From: Actinomycetes bacterium
Lineage (GTDB): Bacteria > Actinomycetota > Actinomycetes > Propionibacteriales > Propionibacteriaceae
Reading direction: 5' to 3'
DNA: 50,595 bases
Assembly (NCBI GenBank): GCA_023393755.1
Contig: JAEXCA010000227.1
Span: 1-50,595 of the forward strand
The notes beneath the pieces were generated by a model. The model was not told the origin of the DNA, did not search any database, and worked only from the letters and a program-made list of their open reading frames with translations. Position numbers and translations under genes: made by a program. Of this stretch, positions 42,017-50,506 are shown in pieces. The number at the start of each line of letters is the position of its first letter. The stretch's first letter is position 1.

Positions 42017-42693
42017 TGCCTGTCGTACGGGACGAATCCGCGGCGCCGCCCACCAGCTGGGAACCGCCGGCGCTGGCCGGACCGGCCACGTCACCGCAAC
42101 CTGCCACGATCCGCGCGTACACCACCCTCGCCACCGCCGCCTTCAGCCGCCGGGACAGCCGGCTGCCCGGCTACCCCGCCGCCGCCGCGTCGGCCCGGGC
42201 CCTCGGCTTCGCCCCGGCGCTGCGCACCGTCGGCGGGCACCTGGCCCCGCTCCACGAAGAGACCCTGATCGTCGACCTGATCTCCCCGTCGGCGGACCCG
42301 CTCACCCGGACCCGTCACCGGTTCCGGCAGGCGTCCAGCGCGATCTGCGGCGTGCTGCGGCGGTTCGGCGTCCCTGCCCAGGTCGGGGAGCTGCCCGGCG
42401 AGTACTGCCCCGGGGAGTTCAGCGTCAACGCCTCGGGCAGCACGAAGCTGGCCGGCATCGCCCAACGGGTGACCTCGTGGGGGTTCCTGCTCAGCATCAA
42501 CCTGGTGGTCGGCAACCCGGATCCGCTCAGGGCGGTGGTCGAGGCGTGCTACCGCGACCTCGACCTGCCGGTCGACCCGGCGCGGGTGGGCGCGGTCGGC
42601 GACCACCTGCCCGGCATCGCCGCGGCCGATCTCGCGCAGGCCCTGATCCCGGCCCTGGCCTCGGCGCTGCTCTCGGACGACTCCGGCGGCTGA
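42016..42693 (+). CDS. lipoate/biotin-protein ligase family (LplA-like)
   Basis: The 225-residue protein has the BPL/LplA catalytic fold: VGGHLAPLHEETLIVDLI at the nucleotide/lipoyl loop, GEYCPGEFSVNASGSTKLAGIAQRVTSWGFLLSINLVV with the expected Lys of GSTKLAGIAQR, and a short C-terminal extension. It may attach lipoate or octanoate to E2/GcvH proteins. The length is at the lower limit for LplA, which often has a separate accessory domain. Translationally coupled to the preceding membrane gene. Confidence 0.82.
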   Translation: MPVVRDESAAPPTSWEPPALAGPATSPQPATIRAYTTLATAAFSRRDSRLPGYPAAAASARALGFAPALRTVGGHLAPLHEETLIVDLISPSADPLTRTRHRFRQASSAICGVLRRFGVPAQVGELPGEYCPGEFSVNASGSTKLAGIAQRVTSWGFLLSINLVVGNPDPLRAVVEACYRDLDLPVDPARVGAVGDHLPGIAAADLAQALIPALASALLSDDSGG

Positions 42694-42703
42694 CCTGGAC
42701 CGG

Positions 42704-43351
42704 TCACGACAGCCCGAGCAGCTGCTTCGCCCTGGCCACGCCCAGGGCGGGGCTGGACAGTACCGGGACGGGATGGTCGCCGGCAGCGGCGCTGGCCATG
42801 GACGCCTGGGCGAGCACGACCACGTCGGCACGCTCGCCCGCCGCCCGCACCGCCTCACCCACCAGACGATCGTGTTCCGCCCGGTCGCCGGCCACCACGG
42901 CCACGAACGCGCCGTCGACCAGCACCCGTTCGATGGTGGCTTCCCGCCCCGCGAGCCGGAGCCTCTCCTCGAGCAGGACGCAGGTCGGCTCCAGGGTGGT
43001 CGGGAGGGTCGCCAGGACAGCGATCCGGCCGCCGATCGCGGCGGCCTCGTCCGCCATCGCCTCATCGATCCGCAGCACGGGGATCCCGACCTCTTCGGCG
43101 ACCGGAGCCGCGTACCCGGAGATCGACGAGCAGGTGAGCACCACCGCCTCCGCCCCGCTCGCGGCAGCGGCGTGGACGAGGTCGCGCACCCGTTCCCGCA
43201 CCGAGTCGCGACGCTCCTCGCTCCGCAGATCCGCGACGATCCGGTCGTCGAGCAGGTTGAGCACCTCGGTACCCGGCCACTGCTCGGCGGTGAGGGTCGC
43301 GAAGGCCGGGATCACCACCGCCCCGGTGTGCAACAAGCCGATTCTGCGCAT
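42704..43351 (-). CDS. Asp/Glu racemase-fold protein with only one catalytic Cys
   Basis: The 215-residue protein has the Asp/Glu/hydantoin racemase fold (RIGLLHTGAVV, AVVLTCSSISGYAAPVAEEVGIPVLRIDEAMADEA, GGRIAVLATLPTTLEPT). C74 of LTCSS is present, but the second position, usually Cys in a GCTG/GCAGM-like motif, is Q182 in VVLAQASMAS. One-Cys members such as arylmalonate decarboxylase act as decarboxylases rather than racemases. It is the last gene of the RuBisCO-like/acid-sugar-kinase operon, 22 nt after the kinase, with AAGGAG before ATG 43351. Substrate unknown. Confidence 0.82.
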   Translation of the reverse strand: MRRIGLLHTGAVVIPAFATLTAEQWPGTEVLNLLDDRIVADLRSEERRDSVRERVRDLVHAAAASGAEAVVLTCSSISGYAAPVAEEVGIPVLRIDEAMADEAAAIGGRIAVLATLPTTLEPTCVLLEERLRLAGREATIERVLVDGAFVAVVAGDRAEHDRLVGEAVRAAGERADVVVLAQASMASAAAGDHPVPVLSSPALGVARAKQLLGLS

Positions 43352-43373
43352 CACTACTCCTTGGTCTCGAACA

Positions 43374-44642
43374 TCATCGCCCTGCGCCGTCCACTCCGCC
43401 GGTGCGGATCGACTCGAACAGGGCGGTTCCACCCATCTGCCCGCCCTTGAGCACCAGTTCCACGCCATCGATGCAGCTGGCTGCCCCAATCGCCCGGCAC
43501 AACGCGGCATTGCCCCAGGGCGTCGCCAGGATCTCGATCGCGGTCACCCCGAGCCGACGCAGCACCCGGCCGGAGGTATCGCCTCCAGCCACCACCAGCC
43601 TGGTCAGCCCGCCGGCAGCGGCAACCTCGCTCACCGTCCGGGCCAGCCGGTCGGCGATCCGCTCGCCGTCCGGCTCATGCCCTCCGCCTGGGGCCGAGGT
43701 GTAGGCGACGACGCTGCGTCCGGCGGCGAAGGCTGCCGCGGCCGGCTGCCAGGGCGTCGGCTCGGCCAGCACGTCGACCGGCTGCCAGCCGTGGCCGACG
43801 GCGTCCTCGACCTGCTGCCAGGTCCGCCGTGAAGCGGACCCGCTGACCACCAGGACGGGGCCCGGCGTGGGTTGAGCGGTGTCGCCGAGTTCGACCGGGG
43901 TGCCGGTCAGGGCCAGGCCCACCGCCCGGCTCAGCCCGCCGGAGCCCAGGCCGAAGACCGGCCGCTGGGGCTGGCCGAGAATGGCCCGGCCGGCCGCCAC
44001 CAGGTGACGATCGTCCAGCGCATCCATCACGACGATCTGTTCCCCGCCCGTCCGGCCGCTGAGCAGGCGCGACTGGTCGGCTTCCGAACGGTCGTAACTG
44101 GTGAACGGCAGCGATCCGATCGGCAGGTCGGTCTGCGCGCCGAGATGCCGGGTCAGATCCGCCTCGCCGATCGGTGTGACTGGATGGGTGGTCATGGTCG
44201 GGTGCCGATCGAGCCGGTGGATCCGGTCGCCGTCAGCGGCGAAATGGGTGCCGAACACGGTGTATCTGCCGAAGTCGGGCTGGGCGAGGAGCACGGCCAC
44301 CGGATGCTCGCCCAGCACCTGGCGTCCCAGCTCGATCGCCCGTCCCAGGCTGCCGATCTCCGGTGAGGAGTCCGCCGTCGAGCAGGCCTTGTACTGCACC
44401 AGCCGCGGCGCCAGCGCCGCGAGGGCCCGCAGCGCCGGGAGCACCTCACCGGCCAGTTCGGCGACCGGCAGCCCGCGTCCGACTCCGGCGATGCCGACCA
44501 CGTCCCAGCCGGAGAGGTCAGCGGCCGCGATCTCCGCCGGGTCGGTGAACACCACACCACGCAGCCCGGTCCGCCGGTACTGCAGCAGGGCGTCGATCGA
44601 CCCGGTGAAGTCGTCGCCGTAGAAGCCGATCCCGACGGTCAT
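43374..44642 (-). CDS. four-carbon acid sugar kinase (DUF1537 family), probable 3-oxo-isoapionate kinase
   Basis: The 422-residue protein has the N-terminal DUF1537 substrate domain (VGIGFYGDDFTGSIDALLQY; VQYKACSTADSSPEIGSLGRAIE) and the C-terminal nucleotide-binding domain (GPVLVVSGSASRRTWQQVEDA, RLVVAGGDTSGRVLRRLGVTAIEI, LVLKGGQMGGTALF). The family phosphorylates threonate, erythronate or related acids. When paired with a RuBisCO-like protein, the known enzyme is OiaK of apionate catabolism. Here ATG 44642 overlaps the RuBisCO-like stop (ATGA), so OiaK is the favoured but unproven assignment. Confidence 0.88.
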   Translation of the reverse strand: MTVGIGFYGDDFTGSIDALLQYRRTGLRGVVFTDPAEIAAADLSGWDVVGIAGVGRGLPVAELAGEVLPALRALAALAPRLVQYKACSTADSSPEIGSLGRAIELGRQVLGEHPVAVLLAQPDFGRYTVFGTHFAADGDRIHRLDRHPTMTTHPVTPIGEADLTRHLGAQTDLPIGSLPFTSYDRSEADQSRLLSGRTGGEQIVVMDALDDRHLVAAGRAILGQPQRPVFGLGSGGLSRAVGLALTGTPVELGDTAQPTPGPVLVVSGSASRRTWQQVEDAVGHGWQPVDVLAEPTPWQPAAAAFAAGRSVVAYTSAPGGGHEPDGERIADRLARTVSEVAAAGGLTRLVVAGGDTSGRVLRRLGVTAIEILATPWGNAALCRAIGAASCIDGVELVLKGGQMGGTALFESIRTGGVDGAGR

Positions 44643-45880
44643 CGGCGGCCGAACTTCTCCAGCGCGACAGCCAGGTCGGGTACCCGGGCCGCGCGCTCGT
44701 CCAGTGATTCGCCCGAGACGGCCGCCTCCCACGCCTCACGCATACTGCGCACGCCGGCGGCGGAGCCGTTCGGATGCCCATGAATGCCACCACCGGCCAT
44801 GACCAGCAGATCCGTCGTGCCGACCGCGGAGTAGGTGGCGTGGGCCAACCCCGCGGACTGTCCGGAGGAGAGCACCGGCAGGGTCTGGTAGCCGCCGAAC
44901 AGCGGGGCCCGCACGTCGGCGATGGCAGCCAGCACCTCCTCGTCCGACTCGTAGAACTTGTTGGCGATGCCATTGGTGTGCAGGTGGTCGACCCCGCTCA
45001 ACCGAGCGACCTTCTGGAAGGCCCGGAAGGCAATGCCCAGCTGCGGCGAGCGGGACCAGGCGCCGAAGCCGGCCCGGTGACCGTGGATCGGCAGCGTCGA
45101 GTGCCGGCGCAGGAACTCCACCCCGGCCAGGCCCACCGTGGTCAGACACACCATCACGCAGCTGCCGCCGGCTGCCGCGACCAGGTCGTGGTTCTCCTCC
45201 AGTCGGGAGATGTCGTCGGTGATGTTGAAGGCGTAGAGCGGCTTGCGTCCGTGGCGGTCGGCGTAGCGGTTGAGGACGTCGGTGACCACCCTCACCCGCT
45301 CCCGCAGCGGGCTGGCGGGCGGGTTGCCCTGCAGTTCGTCGTCCTTGATGAAGTCGATACCGGCGTCGGCGAGCTCGGCAACGAGCTCACCCAGTTGCTC
45401 GGGGGTGAGGCCGATGCTGGGCTTCACGATGGTGCCGAGCAGCGTCCCTGACGGACGGCCGGCGAGCTCACGGGTACCGGTGACCCCGAAGGCCGGGCCG
45501 GGGTAGCGCTCGGCGAAGGCGTCCGGCAGGTCGAGGTCGACCAGCTTCACCCCACCCACCTCGCGGCTCTCGAAGAGGTTGCCGGCCACCGCGGTCATCA
45601 GGTTGGGCAGCGAGGGTCCGAAGTTGTCCAGCGGGAAGTCGATCGCGACCCGCGCCCGCTTCGCCTGCGACCAGTCGCCGGAGGTTCCGGGCAGCGGGGG
45701 GAGTCCGCTGGATTCCAGTTCCTCGATCCCGGCCACCCGCGCGGCGAACCTGGCCTTGAGCTCCGCGGTCTCCCGTGCGACGGCGACAAAGGTGCCGCTC
45801 GACTGCTCGTTGGCGAGCGCGGCCGCCGCCTGCTCCAGCGGCAGGGCGGTCTCCAGCAGATAGGTTGCTCGAACGTCCAT
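44639..45880 (-). CDS. RuBisCO-like protein, probable 3-oxo-isoapionate-4-phosphate decarboxylase (OiaX-like)
   Basis: The 413-residue form IV RuBisCO-like protein keeps the barrel ligands: K153 in GTIVKPSIGL, the carbamate/metal motif FIKDDE (K179, D181, E182), H268 in IHGHRAGFGA, DHLHTNGIANKF and LSSGQSAG. It lacks the second KPK lysine (Ser instead), so it is not a carboxylase. With the DUF1537 kinase it matches the OiaK/OiaX pair that turns 3-oxo-isoapionate into L-erythrulose 1-phosphate. ATG 45880 follows GAGG at 5 nt and lies 2 nt after the GH127 stop. Confidence 0.88.
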   Translation of the reverse strand: MDVRATYLLETALPLEQAAAALANEQSSGTFVAVARETAELKARFAARVAGIEELESSGLPPLPGTSGDWSQAKRARVAIDFPLDNFGPSLPNLMTAVAGNLFESREVGGVKLVDLDLPDAFAERYPGPAFGVTGTRELAGRPSGTLLGTIVKPSIGLTPEQLGELVAELADAGIDFIKDDELQGNPPASPLRERVRVVTDVLNRYADRHGRKPLYAFNITDDISRLEENHDLVAAAGGSCVMVCLTTVGLAGVEFLRRHSTLPIHGHRAGFGAWSRSPQLGIAFRAFQKVARLSGVDHLHTNGIANKFYESDEEVLAAIADVRAPLFGGYQTLPVLSSGQSAGLAHATYSAVGTTDLLVMAGGGIHGHPNGSAAGVRSMREAWEAAVSGESLDERAARVPDLAVALEKFGRR

Positions 45881-45882
45881 GA

Positions 45883-47874
45883 TCACCTCGAGAGATTCAG
45901 CCAGACCGACATCTCCGACGGTCCCCGATTGGCCCAGCAGGCGTACGGGATCAGGGCGATCTCCAGCTCGCTCGGCGGATCCGTGGGCAGTTCGTCGTAG
46001 AGCCGGTCGGGACGGGCAGGTTCCGGGGCGAGCCGGGCTCGCAGCGCCAGGGCCGGCAGCGCGGGGCTGGCGGCGGGGAGGCTGACCGGGCGAACCTCGG
46101 CATCGTGGGGGACGAGCACCCGCTCGACGGTCGCGCCGGCCGGCAGCTCGTGCGATTCCAGGCAGTGGACCACTGGGCCGCGGACCAGGGCGACCTGGTT
46201 GGCGAGTTCCTCGGCGAGCCGGTGCCCGACCAGCTTGCGGATCCGTAGCGGGAGCACCAGCCGGAGTTCGTCACCGCTGTGCCAGGTGCGGTCGACCACG
46301 GCGTAGCCCGCCTCGAAGCTGTCCACCGGTACCCGGTTGACCTCGACGGTCGCCCCCTCGGCCCAGCCGGGGATCCGCACCCGGAGCACCATCGGGGTCG
46401 GCGAGGCGGCGGTCACCACGATGCCGACCTCACCGCTCACCGGGAAGTCGGTGCGCTGGGTGAGCACGACCCGGGTGCCGTCGATCTCCACCTCGGAGGT
46501 GGACGCCATGAACTGGTGCACCCACACCTGGTTGCCCCGCGCCGCATAGGCCAGGTAGGGAAGTTCGGCCAGCACCCGGGCGATGTTCGGCGGGCAGCAG
46601 AAGCAGCTCATCCACTCCTGCCGAAGACGGGCGTCCGAGGGCGGTGGCGTTGGCACCGGGTCGAGCGCGGTGTCCCCGGGGCGCCGCAGCGGGTAGGGCA
46701 GGTCGCGTACCTGACGCAGTGCGTTGGTGTAGAAGTAGCTGCGGCCGTCCAGCCCGATCGAGGCCAGCAGGCCGTTGTGCAGGATCTGCTCGATCACGTC
46801 GGCGTACCGGCCCTCACCGGTCAGCACCAGCATCCGCCAACTCCACAGCACCATGCCGATCGCCGCGCAGGTCTCGTTGTGGGCGGTGGTGTTGGGCAGT
46901 TGGTAGGCCCGGCCGTAGGCCTGGTGGACGCGGGTGAGCTGCGACTGTTCGGGGGTGCCGTCCGGGGAGGCTCCGTCGTAGAGAGCGCCGCACCCACCCG
47001 TAACGTGCAGCTTGGTGTCGACCACATCGCGCCACAGCGCTTCGAGCAGGCCGAGTAGTTCGGAATCCCCGGTCTCCGCGACCACGTCCGCCACCCCGGC
47101 GTAGAGGTAGTTGGCGCGGACGGCGTGGCCGACCGCCTGGCGCTGTTCCCGCAGCGGCACCCGGTCCTGGTTGTCGTCGCCGAGGTTCTCGACCCGGTCC
47201 CGCAGGTCGAGCAGATCGGTCGCCAACTGCAGGTAGGCCCGGTCGCCGGTGGTCCGGTAGAGCTCGATCACGCCCATGTAGTGGGAGGGGCAGATGGCGC
47301 TGCGGGCGATCAACCCGGGACGTTCGGCGACCAGGTCGCGGAGGTAGTCGGCGGCTCGGATGCCGGCCTCCAGCAGATCCCGTTTCCCGGTGATCCGGGC
47401 GCGGACGCACCCGGCCGTCATCAGGTGACCCAGGTTGTAGGTCTCGAAGTTGAGCCGGTCGTCCAGCGCCTGGGCGCCACCGCTGTGCCGGCGCTTGATC
47501 TGGGTCTGGGTGTGCAGGTAGCCGTCCTGCTGCTGGGTCCGGACGATGGTCGCCACCGCCTGCTCGACCCGGGCTGCCAGCGCCGGGTCGTCCCGCTCGG
47601 CGAGGGCGACCGTGGCCGCCTCCAGCCACTTGTAGAAGTCGCCGTCCATGAACGGCGGGCCGCAGTGTTCGCCCTCGGCCTCGCCCAGCGCGACCCGGAA
47701 GTTCTGGTAGGCGTGCGAGACCTCGGGGTCGAACAGCTGATCGCCCATCGCCGGGATGGTGACGTCGATGCTGCGGGCGTGGACATCGCCCCAGAACCCA
47801 CCGTCGATCCGTACCCGGCCCGCGCTCAGGCTGCCCATCCGGGCGTGCGGGCTGTGGCTGGTGTCGGTGAACAT
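45883..47874 (-). CDS. GH127-family glycoside hydrolase (beta-L-arabinofuranosidase-like), acid/base Glu replaced by Gln
   Basis: The 663-residue DUF1680/GH127 enzyme carries the (alpha/alpha)6 barrel signatures. The cysteine-zinc site is present: E334-T-C336 in AHNETCAAIG and C424-F-C426-C427 in WMSCFCCPPN, matching Glu338, Cys340, Cys417 (nucleophile) and Cys418 of the characterised HypBA1. At the acid/base Glu322 position the sequence is VHQAYGRAYQLPN, with Q318. There is no signal peptide. ATG 47874 has AAAGGAA upstream. Set between an SDR and the RuBisCO-like gene, it likely releases the pathway sugar (an apiosyl or L-arabinofuranosyl residue) from imported oligosaccharides. Confidence 0.88.
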   Translation of the reverse strand: MFTDTSHSPHARMGSLSAGRVRIDGGFWGDVHARSIDVTIPAMGDQLFDPEVSHAYQNFRVALGEAEGEHCGPPFMDGDFYKWLEAATVALAERDDPALAARVEQAVATIVRTQQQDGYLHTQTQIKRRHSGGAQALDDRLNFETYNLGHLMTAGCVRARITGKRDLLEAGIRAADYLRDLVAERPGLIARSAICPSHYMGVIELYRTTGDRAYLQLATDLLDLRDRVENLGDDNQDRVPLREQRQAVGHAVRANYLYAGVADVVAETGDSELLGLLEALWRDVVDTKLHVTGGCGALYDGASPDGTPEQSQLTRVHQAYGRAYQLPNTTAHNETCAAIGMVLWSWRMLVLTGEGRYADVIEQILHNGLLASIGLDGRSYFYTNALRQVRDLPYPLRRPGDTALDPVPTPPPSDARLRQEWMSCFCCPPNIARVLAELPYLAYAARGNQVWVHQFMASTSEVEIDGTRVVLTQRTDFPVSGEVGIVVTAASPTPMVLRVRIPGWAEGATVEVNRVPVDSFEAGYAVVDRTWHSGDELRLVLPLRIRKLVGHRLAEELANQVALVRGPVVHCLESHELPAGATVERVLVPHDAEVRPVSLPAASPALPALALRARLAPEPARPDRLYDELPTDPPSELEIALIPYACWANRGPSEMSVWLNLSR

Positions 47875-47901
47875 CGCTTCCTTTCGTGCGGCGCGGGGCG
47901 C

Positions 47902-48705
47902 CTAGTTCATGAACATGCCGCCGTCGATGTTCAGCGCCTGCCCGGTGATGTACGACCCCGCATCGGAGGCCAGGAAGAGGATCGCGTTGGCGACGTCCGC
48001 CTTGCTCGCCGCGCGGCCCATCGGGATCTCGGAGATCCACTCGGCGATCAGCTCGCCGGGGGCGTAGTCACCGAGCAGCCGGCCCCACTCGGCGTCGTTG
48101 TAGGCCCACATGTCGGTCTGGACGATGCCGGGGCAGTAGGCGTTGACCCGGATGTTGTCGCGGGCGAGATCCTTGGCCAGCGACTGCGTCATGCCGACCA
48201 CGCCGAACTTCGAGGCGGCGTAGCCGGGGGTGTAGATGAAGCCCTGCCTGGCCTGTCCCGACGCGGCATTGATGATCGCGCCGCCACCCGCCGCGCGCAA
48301 CAGCGGGACGGCCTCGCGACTGGTCAGGAATGCCCCGGTGGTGTTGACGTGCAGGACGCGGTTGAAGTCCTCGACCGAGGTCTGGTCCAGCGGGGCGATG
48401 GTGATGATGCCGGCGTTGTTGACCAGGACATCCAGGCTGCCCCAGCGTTGCGCCAGACCAGCGAACAGTGCGGTGACCTCGGCTTCGTCGGTGATGTCCG
48501 CGATCGCGGCCGACACCGTCAGCCCTGATGCGGCCAGGCCGGCGGCGGAGTCGGTCACCTTCTCCGACCGGTCGACCAGCAGCACCTCGGCACCGGATTC
48601 GGCGAACGCCTCCCCCACCGCCAGGCCGATGCCGGCGGCCGCACCGGTCACCACCACCCGCCTGCCCGCGAAGTGGCCGGCGAAGATGCCTGATGCCGTG
48701 GTCAT
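47902..48705 (-). CDS. short-chain dehydrogenase/reductase
   Basis: This 267-residue classical SDR has the cofactor motif VTGAAAGIGLAVGEAFAESGAEVLLVDR (Asp after beta-2 favours NAD), DVLVNNAG, a catalytic Ser in IINAASGQ, YAASK and the FLASDAGSYITGQALNIDGGMFMN end. It probably oxidises the released sugar or its lactone in the cytosol; apiose dehydrogenase is a guess from context. ATG 48705 has GAGGAG 6 nt upstream. Co-directional with the ABC permeases and GH127 gene. Confidence 0.9.
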   Translation of the reverse strand: MTTASGIFAGHFAGRRVVVTGAAAGIGLAVGEAFAESGAEVLLVDRSEKVTDSAAGLAASGLTVSAAIADITDEAEVTALFAGLAQRWGSLDVLVNNAGIITIAPLDQTSVEDFNRVLHVNTTGAFLTSREAVPLLRAAGGGAIINAASGQARQGFIYTPGYAASKFGVVGMTQSLAKDLARDNIRVNAYCPGIVQTDMWAYNDAEWGRLLGDYAPGELIAEWISEIPMGRAASKADVANAILFLASDAGSYITGQALNIDGGMFMN

Positions 48706-48769
48706 GGGTTGCTCCTCTCGTGGAAACGGTCGGCGGCTCGGCAACCGAGGTTGCCGGCCGGCGTCCGGC

Positions 48770-49618
48770 TCAGCCCTTGACCGAGCCTGCCGCCAGGCCG
48801 GTGATGATCTGCCGGTTGAGGAAGATGTACACGAACAGCACGATCAGGATGTTGATGCTGATCGCGGCGAACAGCGGCCCGTACTGCGTCGAACCGTACT
48901 CGTCGGAGAACGACAGCAGGCCCACCTGGATGGTCGCCAAGCTGCTGCGGGTGGTGAAGGTCAGCGCGATCAGCAGGTCGTTCCAGACCGAGAAGAACTC
49001 GATCATCCCGACGGTCAGGATGGCGTTGCGCATCATCGGCAGCCCGATCACGAAGAACGCCCGGAGCATGCTCACCCCGTCCACCGTCGCAGCCTCGAAG
49101 ATCTCCCGTGGGATGGAACGGAAGTAGGTGGCCATCAGGAAGGTGGCGAACGGGATGCCCATCGCGACGTAGGTGATGATCAGCGGCCACAGGGTGTTGG
49201 TCAGCCCGACCTGGAAGTAGACGATGAACAACGGCACCAGGATCATCTGCCCGGGCACCATGATCCCGGCCAGGATGAACAGCAGGATCGAGTTGCGTCC
49301 CTTGAAGACCATGACCTCCAGGACGTAGCCCGCCGCAATGCTGAACAGCAGGATGAAGAACAGGGACGGCAGCGTGACGGCCAGCGAGTTGCCGTACATC
49401 CCCAGCAGGTTCGCCTCGGTGAGGGCGATCCGCCAGTTCTCGAAGTTGAACGACTCCGGCAGCGCCCAGGAAGGGTTGGAGAAGAACTCGGTCTGGGTCT
49501 TGAAGGAGCCCAGCAGGATCCATACCTGCGGGTAGAGCACCACCACCAGCAGCAGGCCGATGCCCACCCAGGAGAACACCTTGCCGGCGCGCATCCGGAA
49601 GCGCAGCGAGTTGAGCAT
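48770..49618 (-). CDS. carbohydrate ABC transporter permease (MalG/CUT1 type)
   Basis: The 282-residue protein has six membrane segments and the cytoplasmic EAA loop EAATVDGVSMLRAFFVIGLPMMRNAI. The first segment, SWVGIGLLLVVVLYPQVWILLGS, is typical of MalG. It pairs with the upstream MalF-like permease (3 nt apart). A shared ATPase and a binding protein must be encoded elsewhere or upstream of the window. Confidence 0.94.
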   Translation of the reverse strand: MLNSLRFRMRAGKVFSWVGIGLLLVVVLYPQVWILLGSFKTQTEFFSNPSWALPESFNFENWRIALTEANLLGMYGNSLAVTLPSLFFILLFSIAAGYVLEVMVFKGRNSILLFILAGIMVPGQMILVPLFIVYFQVGLTNTLWPLIITYVAMGIPFATFLMATYFRSIPREIFEAATVDGVSMLRAFFVIGLPMMRNAILTVGMIEFFSVWNDLLIALTFTTRSSLATIQVGLLSFSDEYGSTQYGPLFAAISINILIVLFVYIFLNRQIITGLAAGSVKG

Positions 49619-49621
49619 CGG

Positions 49622-50506
49622 TCAGCCCTCCGTGACGTCGCGCTGCTGGGAGCGGAACACCGCCAGGGTGAACACCAGGCAGAGCACGGTCAGCACGATC
49701 GCGATGGTGCTGCCGTAGCCGTACTCGGCGTACTGGAAGGCGGTCTGGTACATGAACATGGTCAGCGGCCTGGTCTCGACCCCAGGCCCGCCACCGTTCA
49801 GGGCGAGCAGGCCGTCGAACACCTTCAGCGTCGCGTTCAGGCTGAAGATCACCGACGAGAGCAGGATCGGCAGCGACAGCGGAAGGACGATGTGCCGCAC
49901 CAGCCGGAGCCCGCCGGCGCCGTCGATCCGGGCCGACTCGATCACATCGGGCGGGATGTCGATCAGCCCGGCGTAGAGCAGGATGGCGTAGAAGCCCATC
50001 GCCCGCCACAGCTCCATGAAGACCGCGACACCGAACGTCCCCGGCCCGCTGGCGAAGAACTCGACGCTCGGCTGACCGAAGAGATTGAGGATCGAGTTCA
50101 CCGGCCCCTGGTTGTCCCCCACCGCGAAGAAGGAGCGGAACAGCAGGGCCACCGCGACGGTCGGCAGGATGGTGGGGAAGAAGACGACGGTGCGGACGAA
50201 GGCCGAGGCCTTCTGCAGCACGAACACGTAGAGCAGCGCCAGCAGGTAGCCCAGCAACACCTGCCCGATGGTCACCACCACGGCGTAGGTCAGGGTGACC
50301 TGGACCGCCTTCCAGCCCTCCGGATCGGCCATGAAGGTGGCGAAGTTCTCCCCACCCACGTACTCGAAGCCGCGCAGCGGGTTGCCCTCGAAGAAGGCGA
50401 GCCCGAAGGACCACGCCACCGGGACGATCTTCAGCAGGACATAGACCGCCAGGGCGGGCGTCAGCAGCAGGAAGATCGCCTTCTTGTCGGCCAGGACCTT
50501 TCTCAT
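49622..50506 (-). CDS. carbohydrate ABC transporter permease (MalF/CUT1 type)
   Basis: The 294-residue protein has six to seven membrane segments and the EAA loop ESARIDGAGGLRLVRHIVLPLSLPILLSSV. The first segment is AIFLLLTPALAVYVLLKIVPVAWSFGLAFFE. It is the first gene of the visible operon and is co-transcribed with the MalG-like permease. The length is normal for MalF-type subunits without the long periplasmic loop. Confidence 0.94.
   Translation of the reverse strand: MRKVLADKKAIFLLLTPALAVYVLLKIVPVAWSFGLAFFEGNPLRGFEYVGGENFATFMADPEGWKAVQVTLTYAVVVTIGQVLLGYLLALLYVFVLQKASAFVRTVVFFPTILPTVAVALLFRSFFAVGDNQGPVNSILNLFGQPSVEFFASGPGTFGVAVFMELWRAMGFYAILLYAGLIDIPPDVIESARIDGAGGLRLVRHIVLPLSLPILLSSVIFSLNATLKVFDGLLALNGGGPGVETRPLTMFMYQTAFQYAEYGYGSTIAIVLTVLCLVFTLAVFRSQQRDVTEG

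Noticed and set aside
44639..45880. True ribulose-bisphosphate carboxylase
   Set aside because: The KPK motif is KPS and the context is a kinase/glycosidase operon. The sequence is of the RuBisCO-like type.
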